A stretch of DNA of 64,000 nt from Aminobacter sp. J41 (GTDB taxonomy: Bacteria > Pseudomonadota > Alphaproteobacteria > Rhizobiales > Rhizobiaceae). The notes under the pieces were generated by a model. The model was given only the letters and a program-made list of their open reading frames with translations. It was not told where the DNA came from and did not search any database. Position numbers and translations under genes: made by a program. Shown here in pieces: positions 8,212 through 15,489 of the stretch (the first letter of the stretch is position 1; each line of letters opens with the position of its first letter). The stretch lies in contig NZ_JAGL01000014.1 of NCBI RefSeq assembly GCF_000526635.1, positions 32,137 through 96,136 of the forward strand, given 5' to 3'.

Positions 8212-8288
8212 GAGTCGGCGCAGAAGGAAATGGCGGGCTCCACCGGCAAAAGGTGTCGACGCCGAGGGTGAGATGGTGCATTTCCACC

Positions 8289-8329
8289 TCGTCATGCCCG
8301 TGCTCGCCACGGGCATCCATGCCTGAACG
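8289..8329 (+). repeat. Alphaproteobacterial intergenic palindrome, copy 3
   Basis: TCGTCATGCCCGTG...CACGGGCATCCATGCCTGAACG with dyad ATGCCCGTG / CACGGGCAT; same family as 5181. Confidence 0.65.
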
Positions 8330-8403
8330 GTGAAGCCGACGCGACCGCGCAGAACCGCCGTCTTGCCAGTATCGGTTCACCACCGCCGCCGGTCCCTTGC
8401 AGA

Positions 8404-8460
8404 CGTTCCGGCATGGATCCCCAGCTCGCGCCCGCTTCGCGGGCTTGGCGGGGATGACGA
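8404..8460 (-). repeat. Alphaproteobacterial intergenic palindrome, copy 4 (variant)
   Basis: Minus-strand variant reading TCGTCATCCCCGCCAAG, then CCCGCgaaGCGGG, then GGGGATCCATGCCGGAACG. It is longer because an extra hairpin sits in the loop. Confidence 0.55.
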
Positions 8461-8568
8461 TGGAGACACCGCAAATTCACGACGGGTCCGCGTATCCGCG
8501 ACCAGGTCCAGCGTTAGGGTAGCTCCGGGTCCGACTGGATCCAAACCCCAACCGTTCCGGCCCCCGCG

Positions 8569-8748
8569 CTAGTCGCGGTTGCGGACCATGTGGCTGATCG
8601 CGGAGACGTTGTCGGCGTCGACGCAGCTCGGGAGGACCTGGTTGCCTTCCCTGCGCTGGTTCTCCTGAAGGGTCAGGAGGAAGCGGCCGCACTTGACGCA
8701 GAAGTGGGTAGTCGTGTCGATCTCATGCTCGAAGAAATGGTATGTCAT
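8569..8748 (-). CDS. Small Cys-containing hypothetical protein
   Basis: This 59-aa protein starts MTYHFFEHEIDTTTHFCVKC. It carries a Cys-x2-Cys pair (CVKCGR) and one further Cys near the middle (LPSCVD), with several His residues around them, which resembles a small metal-binding knuckle. An AGGACG Shine-Dalgarno sequence precedes ATG 8748; a longer in-frame extension to 8859 has artefact-like composition and was not used. I do not recognise the family. It is isolated between repeat-rich DNA and the CDF exporter. Being real is likely from composition and RBS, not from homology. Confidence 0.6.
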   Translation of the reverse strand: MTYHFFEHEIDTTTHFCVKCGRFLLTLQENQRREGNQVLPSCVDADNVSAISHMVRNRD

Positions 8749-9231
8749 CACGTCCTGCTTTCGCCGGCCGCCGGGTCCTCCAACCGCGCGCCGGATGCTC
8801 CTACCGAAACGCGATTTACAGGAACGCGTTCCCCCGCGCACGGCGTCGTGATGTCCCACACCAGAAAGTGGCAGGGGATGCTGAAGCTGCGGGTTAGGGG
8901 GCGGAGCTCAGGCGACAACTCCCGGCATGGCGTAGCTCTAGCCGGTTATGGGCACGGCAGGGCAGGGCAGGGGAGGGGAGGGGAGGTGCTGACCGGCAAG
9001 AAAGGTGCCAGGCAGGGAGCAGATCAGCAGCCGGCGCTGCAAGTCATCGGTTTGCTCCGCCTGCTCGGCGGCTGCATCCGAAAACACTTTCAGCGTCGCC
9101 AGCCTCCAACCCTCTCAGCGGCTTTTTCTCCCGTTTCATCCCGCGTCCGTAGCTCGATTTCTCGTCCACCATCCCAGTTGACTCCTAAAATATGAATACG
9201 TCTTCATATGTCATTCATATGGAGCTTCCCG
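8749..9231. other. Gene-free region upstream of the metal exporter
   Basis: No supported gene. A G-run tract at about 8958-8987 (repeats of GGGCA and GGGGA) could form a G-quadruplex on the plus strand. The last 55 bp are the control region of the exporter. Confidence 0.5.
9178..9220 (+). promoter_or_regulatory. Promoter/ArsR-type operator of the CDF exporter operon
   Basis: ATATGAA (9190-9196) and TTCATAT (9203-9209) form an inverted repeat with a 6-bp centre, overlapping a second dyad ATATG/CATAT (9206-9220). A TTGACT -35-like hexamer is at 9178-9183. AT-rich ATATGAA-type dyads are the classical operator of SmtB/CzrA/ArsR-family repressors, and such a regulator is the second gene of this operon. 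The repressor would sit on the promoter and the RNA start. Confidence 0.7.
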
Positions 9232-10347
9232 ATGGCGCACGAGCACGCCCACCATTCGCATCACGATCATTCCCACGCCCCTGAAGTCTCGGCCGCGAAC
9301 GAACGCAAGGTGCTGATCTCACTCGTCCTGATCGCGACCTTCATGGTGGTCGAGGTCGCGGGCGGGCTGATTTCCGGCTCGCTGGCGCTGATTGCCGATG
9401 CCGGGCACATGCTGACCGACGCCGCGGCGCTCGCGCTCGCCTATGTCGCGTTCCGGCTTGGCCGCCGCGCCGCTGACCAGCGCCGCACCTTCGGCTATGC
9501 GCGGCTCGAGGTCGTCGCAGGCTTCGTCAACGCGCTGACGCTGTTCGCGATCATCTTCTGGATCCTCTACGAGGCGTGGCAGCGCTTTCAGGAGCCCTAC
9601 GAAATCCTCGCCGGACCGATGCTGGGTGTGGCGGTCGCGGGGCTCGCGGTCAATCTGCTCGTCATCTGGATTCTGACGCGGGGCGACGCCGAGCACGTCA
9701 ACATCCGCGGCGCGCTGCTGCACGCGATCGGCGACCTGCTCGGCTCGGTCGGCGCCGTCGGCGCGGCGATCGTGATCGCCTACACCGGCTGGACGCCGAT
9801 CGACCCGATCCTGTCGGTGCTGGTCGCGCTGCTGATCCTGCGCAGCGCCTGGAAGCTGATGAAGGCCTCGCTCCACATCCTGCTCGAGGGCGCGCCGGAG
9901 GGCGTGAGCGCCGAGGCGATCACGGCCGAACTCGGCGCGCTGCCTGGCGTTGCCGGCGTGCGCCACGTCCATGTCTGGTCGCTCACCTCCGGCCGGGCGC
10001 TGGCGACGCTCCACGTCGCGCCGCAGAACGAAGCAGAGGCGCGGCAGGTGCAGGCGGCGGTCGAGGACGCGCTGCGCGACCACTTCGGCATCGACCACGC
10101 CACCGTCGCGATCGACTGGGGGAGGGGAGGGGACTGCCCGCTGGCGGATGGCGAGGCGCATGGGCATGAGCATCATGGGCATGATCATGCCCGACATGCC
10201 GGTTGCGGCCACGACCACGACGCCGGGCGTCCGCACGCGCACGACGGGCCCGCCAGGGCAGAACATGCCCACGACCACGATACCGCCGACCACGTGGCGG
10301 AGCATCCCACTGTTTCCCGGAACTCCAACGGCGGAGAGACGCGATGA
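9232..10347 (+). CDS. Cation diffusion facilitator metal exporter (CzcD/ZitB/DmeF-like)
   Basis: This 371-aa inner-membrane Zn/Co/Ni/Cd:H+ antiporter has about six TM segments. His-rich tails occur at both ends (HEHAHHSHHDHSH at the N-terminus; HGHEHHGHDH and more at the C-terminus). The CDF transport-site signature D56-x2-H59-x3-D63 (ADAGHMLTD) is in TM2 and a second HAIGD in TM5. ATG 9232 was chosen because GGAG lies 7 nt upstream and the earlier ATG at 9208 is inside the operator. It overlaps the ArsR gene by 4 nt, so expression should be metal-induced. Very His-rich ends favour Zn or Co/Ni; the metal is not certain. Confidence 0.93.
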   Translation: MAHEHAHHSHHDHSHAPEVSAANERKVLISLVLIATFMVVEVAGGLISGSLALIADAGHMLTDAAALALAYVAFRLGRRAADQRRTFGYARLEVVAGFVNALTLFAIIFWILYEAWQRFQEPYEILAGPMLGVAVAGLAVNLLVIWILTRGDAEHVNIRGALLHAIGDLLGSVGAVGAAIVIAYTGWTPIDPILSVLVALLILRSAWKLMKASLHILLEGAPEGVSAEAITAELGALPGVAGVRHVHVWSLTSGRALATLHVAPQNEAEARQVQAAVEDALRDHFGIDHATVAIDWGRGGDCPLADGEAHGHEHHGHDHARHAGCGHDHDAGRPHAHDGPARAEHAHDHDTADHVAEHPTVSRNSNGGETR

Positions 10348-10664
10348 CCGCCGAAAACAGTCTGTCGATTCAGGAAGTCGGCATCCTCGCCGAAACCTTC
10401 CGGCTGCTGGGCGATCCCACGCGTCTGCGTATTCTCTTTTATTGTCTCGGCGGACCGAAGGCGGTTGGCGACATCGCCGAGAGCCTCGGACTATCGCAGA
10501 CGCTGGTTAGCCATCACCTCAGGCTCCTGCGCGCCGCGCGGCTTGTAAAGGGCGAACGGCAATCCAAGCACGTCTTCTACCAGCTCGCCGACAGCCACGT
10601 CAGCGACATGCTGACCGACATGGCAACCCACCTGCGCGAGGAAGAGCATGAGCATGGGGAGTAG
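10344..10664 (+). CDS. ArsR/SmtB-family metal-responsive repressor
   Basis: This 106-aa winged-helix protein (LLGDPTRLRILF; recognition helix LSQTLVSHHLRLLRAARLV) has a complete alpha-5 metal site of SmtB/CzrA type: D83, H85, H96 and E99 in the spacing D-x-H-x10-H-x2-E. This predicts Zn (or Co) sensing at the dimer interface, with release from the ATATGAA operator upstream of the operon. ATG 10344 overlaps the exporter stop (ATGA) and has a GGAGAGAC Shine-Dalgarno sequence. The C-terminus ends EEEHEHGE. Confidence 0.93.
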   Translation: MTAENSLSIQEVGILAETFRLLGDPTRLRILFYCLGGPKAVGDIAESLGLSQTLVSHHLRLLRAARLVKGERQSKHVFYQLADSHVSDMLTDMATHLREEEHEHGE

Positions 10665-10685
10665 GGGAGGAGCTTAGGGGCTTAG

Positions 10686-10725
10686 GGGCTTAAGGGCTTA
10701 AGGGCTTAAGGGCTTAAGGGCTTAA
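10686..10725. repeat. 8-bp tandem repeat (GGGCTTAA x5)
   Basis: Five perfect copies of GGGCTTAA, preceded by degenerate copies from 10671. It sits just after the ArsR stop. It is a simple-sequence tract prone to slippage and has no coding role. Confidence 0.85.
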
Positions 10726-11082
10726 GGATACTATTCGAGCAGGAGAGGGGAGCTATGTCATTGCTCCTGTTTTTGTTTTTTGATGCCTCCTCATGTTCCC
10801 CGAAGCCTCAGCACGTAAAGCGTGCGCTTTCGGTGATCAATTGTCTCAATATGCGCCAGCAAAGCCCGACTGGCTTCATGCACGATAATGTTGCCTTATC
10901 GGGCCTTGTGTCATGGACGCGATTTTCGCGGGCCCGCGCGAGTTATCGGCCGCACACGTCGGTTCTTCACGGGAAGCGCGAGCAGGCGCGCCGGAAAGGC
11001 TACAGGCGCAGTTGAGAGTCCCGAGTTGGCTGCGCCCCTAAAGGGGCCCCATCAAATGCTCGGCGACGACGAGGCTGACGAA

Positions 11083-11118
11083 GGGAGAGGGGAGAGGGGA
11101 GAGGGGAGAGGGGAGAGG
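11083..11118. repeat. 7-bp tandem repeat (GGGGAGA x4)
   Basis: Four perfect copies of GGGGAGA (11089-11116) with partial units at both ends. The purine-only strand suggests slippage-prone or triplex-forming DNA. Confidence 0.8.
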
Positions 11119-11215
11119 AAGGGGAAGCGGGAGGAAAAGTACAGCCGCATCAGACGCTGATCCGGCTCCGCCGGCCCGCGCCCACCATGGCTCGATCCAG
11201 TCTCCACCGCAGCCA

Positions 11216-11249
11216 AACAAAAACCGGCGAGGAGCCATTCCTCGCCGGT
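11216..11249 (-). terminator. Rho-independent terminator of the TRAP operon
   Basis: On the minus strand an 11-bp perfect stem (ACCGGCGAGGA with TCCTCGCCGGT, 5-nt loop, 11223-11249) is followed by TTTTTGTTT. It lies about 200 bp after the TRAP large-permease stop. A second hairpin without a T-run (CGCGGGGA / TCCCCGCG, 11419-11440) lies immediately after that stop. Confidence 0.8.
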
Positions 11250-11452
11250 ATTGGACCGTTCGCCCTTCGTGCAGACAGCGCTGATTGCCTTGCGCCGCAA
11301 CGCCAGGGACGTTGCACGGACAGAGCCGGGAGCCATGCGCTGATAGCGCTCGCAACCCTCGGCTCACAGCGCCGGGATCATTGCGCTAACAGCGTGGGGA
11401 GCTTCTTGCAGAGAGCGCGGGGAGGTCGTTTCCCCGCGCCCGAGAGGAAACC

Positions 11453-12760
11453 CTAGTTCAGCCCCAGCACCCAGCGCGGCAGGGTGAGCGAGAGTTCCGG
11501 GATGAAGGTAACCAGCAGCACAACCGGCAGGTAGGCGCCGAGGACGAAGACCAGCGCGGGCTTCATCATGTAGCCGACGGGTGCCTTGCCGATCAGCGCC
11601 GCGAAGTAGAGGATCGGCGCCGTCGGCGGGGTGATCAGGCCCATGCCGAGATTGACGGCGATGATCGCCGCGAACTGGATCGGATCGACGCCCACCTTCA
11701 GCATCAGCGGCATCAGCAACGGCGAGGCAAGCAGGATGCCGCTCGCGTCGTCCATGAACATGCCGACGATCGCCAGGAACACGTTCGCCATGAGCAGCAG
11801 GATGATCGGGTTTTCGCTGACCGACAGGAACACCGACAGCATCTGCTGCGGCACGTTCTCCATCGTCCAGATGCGGGCAAGCATCGAGGCAAAGAAGATC
11901 ATCAGCAAAAGCACGCCGGTGATCTGGCCTGCGCGCCAGATCACATTGCCGAGCTCGCGCCAGTTGAGATCCTTGTAGACGAACAGGCCGATGGGGATAG
12001 CGTAGAGCACGGCCACGGCCGCGGCTTCCGTCGGCGTGGTCACGCCACCATAGATGCAGCCGAGAATGACCACGGGCATCAGGAGCGCCAGCGTCGCGTG
12101 GCGCACGCGGCCGAAAAACTCGACGGCCACCTGCTTCAGCGGTGCGGGCTCCGGACGGATGATCGGCATGTTGCGCGTCAGCACGATGTTCCAAAACGCC
12201 ATCAGGGCGATCAGCAGCAGCGCCGGAACGATCGGTGCGAGGAAGCAGGCAAGGATCGAGGTTCCCGTCACCCAGCCGAACAGGATCATCGAGGCGCTCG
12301 GCGGAATGAGCAGCGCGAGCACCGCCGACACGGCGACCAGCGTCGAGGCATAAGCGCGATCATAGCCGCGCTCGACCATGCGCGGCACCATGATGGTGCC
12401 GATCGCGGCAACGGCGGACGAGGCCATGCCGGAGATCGCGCCGAAGATCGCCGTCGTCACGATGACGACGCCGCCGAGCCCGAGCCTGGTGCGGCCGAAC
12501 AGGGAGTCGGCGACGGCGACAAGGCGCTGCGCGATGCCGCCACGGCTCATCAGGCCGCCGGCAAGGATGAAGAGCGGAATGGCGACGATGACCAGGGAGC
12601 TGACCTTGGCGTAGCCGGTGCCGATCAGGAAGGCCGGAGCGCCGTAGTCGCCGAAGGTCATCAGCACGAGCACCGCGCCGGCAAAGCAGAGCGGAACGGG
12701 CACGCCGATCATCAGGAGCACGGTGAGAAGGAGCGCATCCAGCGCGACGAGCGTGCTCAT
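11453..12760 (-). CDS. dctM: TRAP transporter large permease (DctM family)
   Basis: This 435-aa, very hydrophobic protein of about 12 TM segments is the ion-coupled channel subunit of a TRAP importer. Seen: the DctM-type segments GGLMSRGGIAQRLV, SGMASSAVAAIGTIMVP and the conserved NLGMGLITPPTAPILYF near the C-terminus. It overlaps the small permease gene by 4 nt (ATGA), so the two are translationally coupled. Substrate is probably a carboxylate or sugar acid; it cannot be set by this subunit. Confidence 0.95.
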   Translation of the reverse strand: MSTLVALDALLLTVLLMIGVPVPLCFAGAVLVLMTFGDYGAPAFLIGTGYAKVSSLVIVAIPLFILAGGLMSRGGIAQRLVAVADSLFGRTRLGLGGVVIVTTAIFGAISGMASSAVAAIGTIMVPRMVERGYDRAYASTLVAVSAVLALLIPPSASMILFGWVTGTSILACFLAPIVPALLLIALMAFWNIVLTRNMPIIRPEPAPLKQVAVEFFGRVRHATLALLMPVVILGCIYGGVTTPTEAAAVAVLYAIPIGLFVYKDLNWRELGNVIWRAGQITGVLLLMIFFASMLARIWTMENVPQQMLSVFLSVSENPIILLLMANVFLAIVGMFMDDASGILLASPLLMPLMLKVGVDPIQFAAIIAVNLGMGLITPPTAPILYFAALIGKAPVGYMMKPALVFVLGAYLPVVLLVTFIPELSLTLPRWVLGLN

Positions 12761-13308
12761 TTGTCTTCTTCTCCGGAAAACAGGCTGCGGATCGTGCCGA
12801 AGGCTTCAACGGTCCAGTAAAGGGTCATCAGGGCGAGCGTGATCGGCATGATCACGTGCACCCAGGCAAGGACGATGCCGGTGTCCGGCGACGTGCTGCC
12901 GCGCCTGAGCGAAAAATTGAAGTAGTCCCACGCCCAGACCGTCATCCAGCCGGCGATGACGACCGTGAGCACCGACGCCAGCACCTTCATGAAGCGGTTG
13001 ACGGGACCGCGCGGTGCAAACAGCTCGACGAGGCTCGCCGAGATGTGGCCGCGTTCCCACGCGCCATGGGCCGAGCCGATGAAATACATCCACACGGCGG
13101 AGAAGCAGGCGATCTCCTCGATGCCGAGGATGCTGATGCCCATCACGTAGCGGGTGAAGACCTGCAGGCAGATGAGCAGTGTCAGCGCGACACCGCACAC
13201 GACCAGAAGGATGCGCTGCAACTGGAGCGTCGCGTTCCAGACGGAAAGAGCCGGACCGCCAAGCCAGCGCGGCGTGTTGACCTGCTCGGTTTCTTCTTGC
13301 TCGGACAT
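12757..13308 (-). CDS. dctQ: TRAP transporter small permease (DctQ family)
   Basis: This 183-aa membrane protein with four TM segments carries the DctQ pattern (FTRYVMGISILGIEEIACFSAVWMYFIGSA). ATG 13308 is used; a GTG at 13338 would add ten residues. It couples to dctM through a 4-nt overlap. A stable GC hairpin (CGGCTGCC / GGCAGCCG, 13362-13392) separates it from the upstream dctP gene and probably protects the dctP message from decay, giving more binding protein than permease. Confidence 0.93.
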   Translation of the reverse strand: MSEQEETEQVNTPRWLGGPALSVWNATLQLQRILLVVCGVALTLLICLQVFTRYVMGISILGIEEIACFSAVWMYFIGSAHGAWERGHISASLVELFAPRGPVNRFMKVLASVLTVVIAGWMTVWAWDYFNFSLRRGSTSPDTGIVLAWVHVIMPITLALMTLYWTVEAFGTIRSLFSGEEDK

Positions 13309-13409
13309 GAAAAGCCCCGGCTGCTCGGACGAATGCACGCGGCAAGCGCGTCGGAGAAATGCGGCTGCCCCCGCGCCAGGCGGAGGCAGCCGGTTTGCCT
13401 CAGAAAGGC

Positions 13410-14408
13410 TTATTCGAGGCCGAGGCCAGCCTTCAGCTGTGCGTAGCCCTCATCGCCGAGCTCGCCGGCGATCTTCGGCCAGACGTCCTTGCGCACCACG
13501 TCGGCGAACCTCTCGAGCGTTGCGTCGTCGAAGGTGATGACGTTGGCGCCGAGCTTGCGGAACTCTTCGAGCGCCGCCTCGTCAGCCTGCTTCACCTCGA
13601 CCCAGCGCTTGGCCGAAAGCTCCTGCACGACTTCGCGCAGGGTGTTCTGGTCTTCCTCGGAAAGCTTTGCAAGGCTGTCGTCGGAGATCAGGAACCAGTT
13701 CGCCTCGAAGTGGTCGTTGTACTGCACCCAGGTCTTGGTGATGTCCTTGAAGCTCTCGAGCGCCATCGCCGCGGTGCCGCCGACCTGACCGTCGACGATG
13801 CCGGTCTGCATGCCGGTGTAGAGCTCGGCCCACGGCAGCGTGCCGGTCGCAAAGCCGAGACGCTCGAGCAGCGCCTGGTGCGTCGCACCGCCCGGCCAGA
13901 CGCGAACCTTCAGGTCGTGCTTGGCATCCGGGTTGCCCGCGTCGTTGACGTCCTTGGTAAAGCCCGCGCCGCCCATGCCCTCCCCATAGACGCCGAGCAC
14001 GGTGACGTTCATTTCCCTGGTCGCGCCGTTGATGATCTCGAACACGGCGCCGCCCGGCTTGTGCATTTCCTCGGCGCTCTCGTAGTTGGAGAACGCGTAC
14101 GGGAACCAGGTGATGGCGACGCGCTTGTCGTCGAGCGCCGGCACCGGCTGCAGCGCCATGTCGACGACGCCCTGCATCAGCTGCTCATAGACCTCGGTGT
14201 AGTCGCCGAGCTGGTCGGACGGATAAACCTTGATGGTGACGCGGCCTTCGGTGCGCGCCTCGACTTCCTTCGCCAGCTCCTGGGCGGCGAGCTCACCCGG
14301 CGAGCCGGGGTGCTTCAGCGTCGAAAGACGAAGGGTTTCCGCATGTGCGGCAGAGCACAGCAGGGTTGCCAAGGCGGCAGTGGCCAGAACCTTGCGAGTA
14401 AAAGACAT
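13410..14408 (-). CDS. dctP: TRAP transporter substrate-binding protein (DctP family)
   Basis: This 332-aa periplasmic receptor begins with a Sec signal peptide (MSFTRKVLATAALATLLCSAAHA, cleavage after AHA). The mature part shows DctP features: TLKHPGSPGELAAQELAKEVE, GRVTIKVYPSDQLGDYTEVYEQL, and the KVRVWPGGATHQALLERLGF region, where the conserved Arg (VRV) contacts the ligand carboxylate. ATG 14408 is preceded by GGAGATCGCC. It is the first gene of the TRAP operon and is divergent from the DeoR regulator, which is its likely controller. Confidence 0.94.
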   Translation of the reverse strand: MSFTRKVLATAALATLLCSAAHAETLRLSTLKHPGSPGELAAQELAKEVEARTEGRVTIKVYPSDQLGDYTEVYEQLMQGVVDMALQPVPALDDKRVAITWFPYAFSNYESAEEMHKPGGAVFEIINGATREMNVTVLGVYGEGMGGAGFTKDVNDAGNPDAKHDLKVRVWPGGATHQALLERLGFATGTLPWAELYTGMQTGIVDGQVGGTAAMALESFKDITKTWVQYNDHFEANWFLISDDSLAKLSEEDQNTLREVVQELSAKRWVEVKQADEAALEEFRKLGANVITFDDATLERFADVVRKDVWPKIAGELGDEGYAQLKAGLGLE

Positions 14409-14592
14409 GGCGATCTCCAGCAGGAAGTAAGGAACTACACTGAAGCGGCCCCCCGGTTCCTCCCGTTTGGCCACCCTGAGGAGATTGAATGCCCACATGG
14501 TCAGTCAAGTCAACCGAATAAGTGGTTCTTGACCGTTTCGACCGGCGTGCTCCACAATTACCCTTGGGGAACCCAGAAGGTCGGACGGCAAC

Positions 14593-15387
14593 ATGGAACA
14601 ACAGACTTCGGCGGAACGGGCATCGGTGAGGGCGCGGCAGCTGGCAATCCTGGAGAGGCTGTCGAGAGAAGGGAAGGTCACCGTCGTCGAACTCGCCGAC
14701 TGGCTCGGCACGTCGCGCGAGACGGTACGCCGCGATCTTACCGCCCTTGCCGAACACGGCCTGTTGCGAAAGGTGCATGGCGGCGCGGTGCCGCTGCAAT
14801 CGGCGCAGGAAGACCCTTTCCACTCGCGGCTTGAGCTCAACCGGGACGCCAAGCGCCGCATCGGCGAGCGCGCCGCCGAGCTATTCAACAGCGGCGACAG
14901 CCTCCTGGTGGATTCCGGCTCGACGACGATCCTGTTTGCCGAGGCGCTGTCCCGCAAGAGCGGCCTGACCATCATCACCAACTCGCAGCACGTCGCCCAC
15001 GCCGCCAGCAAGGGCCCGGGCGAAAACAACGTGTTTCTGCTGGGCGGACACTATTATCCGGAAGGCGCGGAAACGCTCGGGCCGATCACCAACGACCAGA
15101 TTCAGGCACTCAGCGCCGACCATGCGGTCCTCACCGTTGGCGCGGTGGATAATATCGGCCGCTTCATGGACTTCATGGCCGAGGCTGCTTACACAGCACG
15201 CGCGATGATCGCCCGCGCCCGCCAGGTCACGGTGCTGATCGACAGCTCCAAGATTGAAAAGGCTGCGCTTTTTCAGGTTTGCGCGGCCGACCAGGTGTCG
15301 CGCGTCGTCACCGACGCGCCGCTTCCCGCCGCGGTGATGACCAGCTTGGCCAGCGCGGGGGTCGAGTTCATCGTCGCCGAGAAGTGA
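14593..15387 (+). CDS. DeoR/GlpR-family transcriptional regulator
   Basis: This 264-aa regulator has an N-terminal DeoR helix-turn-helix (VTVVELADWLGTSRETVRRDLTALAEHGLLRKVHGGAV, about residues 28-64) and a C-terminal sugar-phosphate-sensing domain (LVDSGSTT, GPITNDQIQ, CDxF-like region modified to MDF). DeoR members usually repress sugar or polyol catabolic operons. It lies 184 bp from the divergent dctP start and upstream of the DadA-like gene, so either or both could be targets. Confidence 0.92.
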   Translation: MEQQTSAERASVRARQLAILERLSREGKVTVVELADWLGTSRETVRRDLTALAEHGLLRKVHGGAVPLQSAQEDPFHSRLELNRDAKRRIGERAAELFNSGDSLLVDSGSTTILFAEALSRKSGLTIITNSQHVAHAASKGPGENNVFLLGGHYYPEGAETLGPITNDQIQALSADHAVLTVGAVDNIGRFMDFMAEAAYTARAMIARARQVTVLIDSSKIEKAALFQVCAADQVSRVVTDAPLPAAVMTSLASAGVEFIVAEK

Positions 15388-15427
15388 ATGCGGCATTCCC
15401 CGGTGTGAAGTTGGGGATTGACACCCT

Positions 15428-15471
15428 GACCGTTCAGTCATTGATAGTGGGCTCAAGCGACCGTTCGGTCA
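15428..15471 (+). promoter_or_regulatory. Two phased palindromic operators upstream of the DadA-like gene
   Basis: GACCGTTCAGTCA (15428-15440) and GACCGTTCGGTCA (15459-15471) lie 31 bp apart, about three helical turns. The second core, GACCG-TT-CGGTC, is a perfect palindrome. Sites of this form are typical of TetR-family repressors. The downstream ATG is at 15490. No TetR gene is in the window, so the cognate regulator is unknown; the neighbouring DeoR protein cannot be excluded. Confidence 0.6.
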
Positions 15472-15489
15472 TCAGCACGAGCTCACACC

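Larger units (their letters stand above)
7454..8568. other. 1.1-kb gene-free region with repeats
   Basis: This stretch holds three copies of the two-hairpin repeat and two of the alphaproteobacterial palindrome. The segments 7758-7834 and 8161-8244 also resemble each other beyond the hairpins (GATCCG.GTCGGCGCAGA.GGAAATG), so this part looks like a local duplication. A short direct repeat (ATAGATCGAAGGATTGG / ATAGATCGAAGGGTTGG) lies at about 7649-7691. No credible gene was seen. Confidence 0.65.
10665..11452. other. 0.8-kb gene-free region between arsR and TRAP operon
   Basis: It holds two simple tandem tracts and the terminator hairpins of the convergent TRAP operon. An 86-codon open frame at 10755-11015 has no recognisable domain or Shine-Dalgarno sequence and is not supported. 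Confidence 0.5.

Noticed and set aside
10686..10725. Possible CRISPR-like array
   Set aside because: The 8-bp units are directly adjacent without spacers; it is a simple tandem repeat.
10755..11015. 86-codon open frame after the arsR gene
   Set aside because: No Shine-Dalgarno sequence, no domain and no neighbour logic; cannot be supported.
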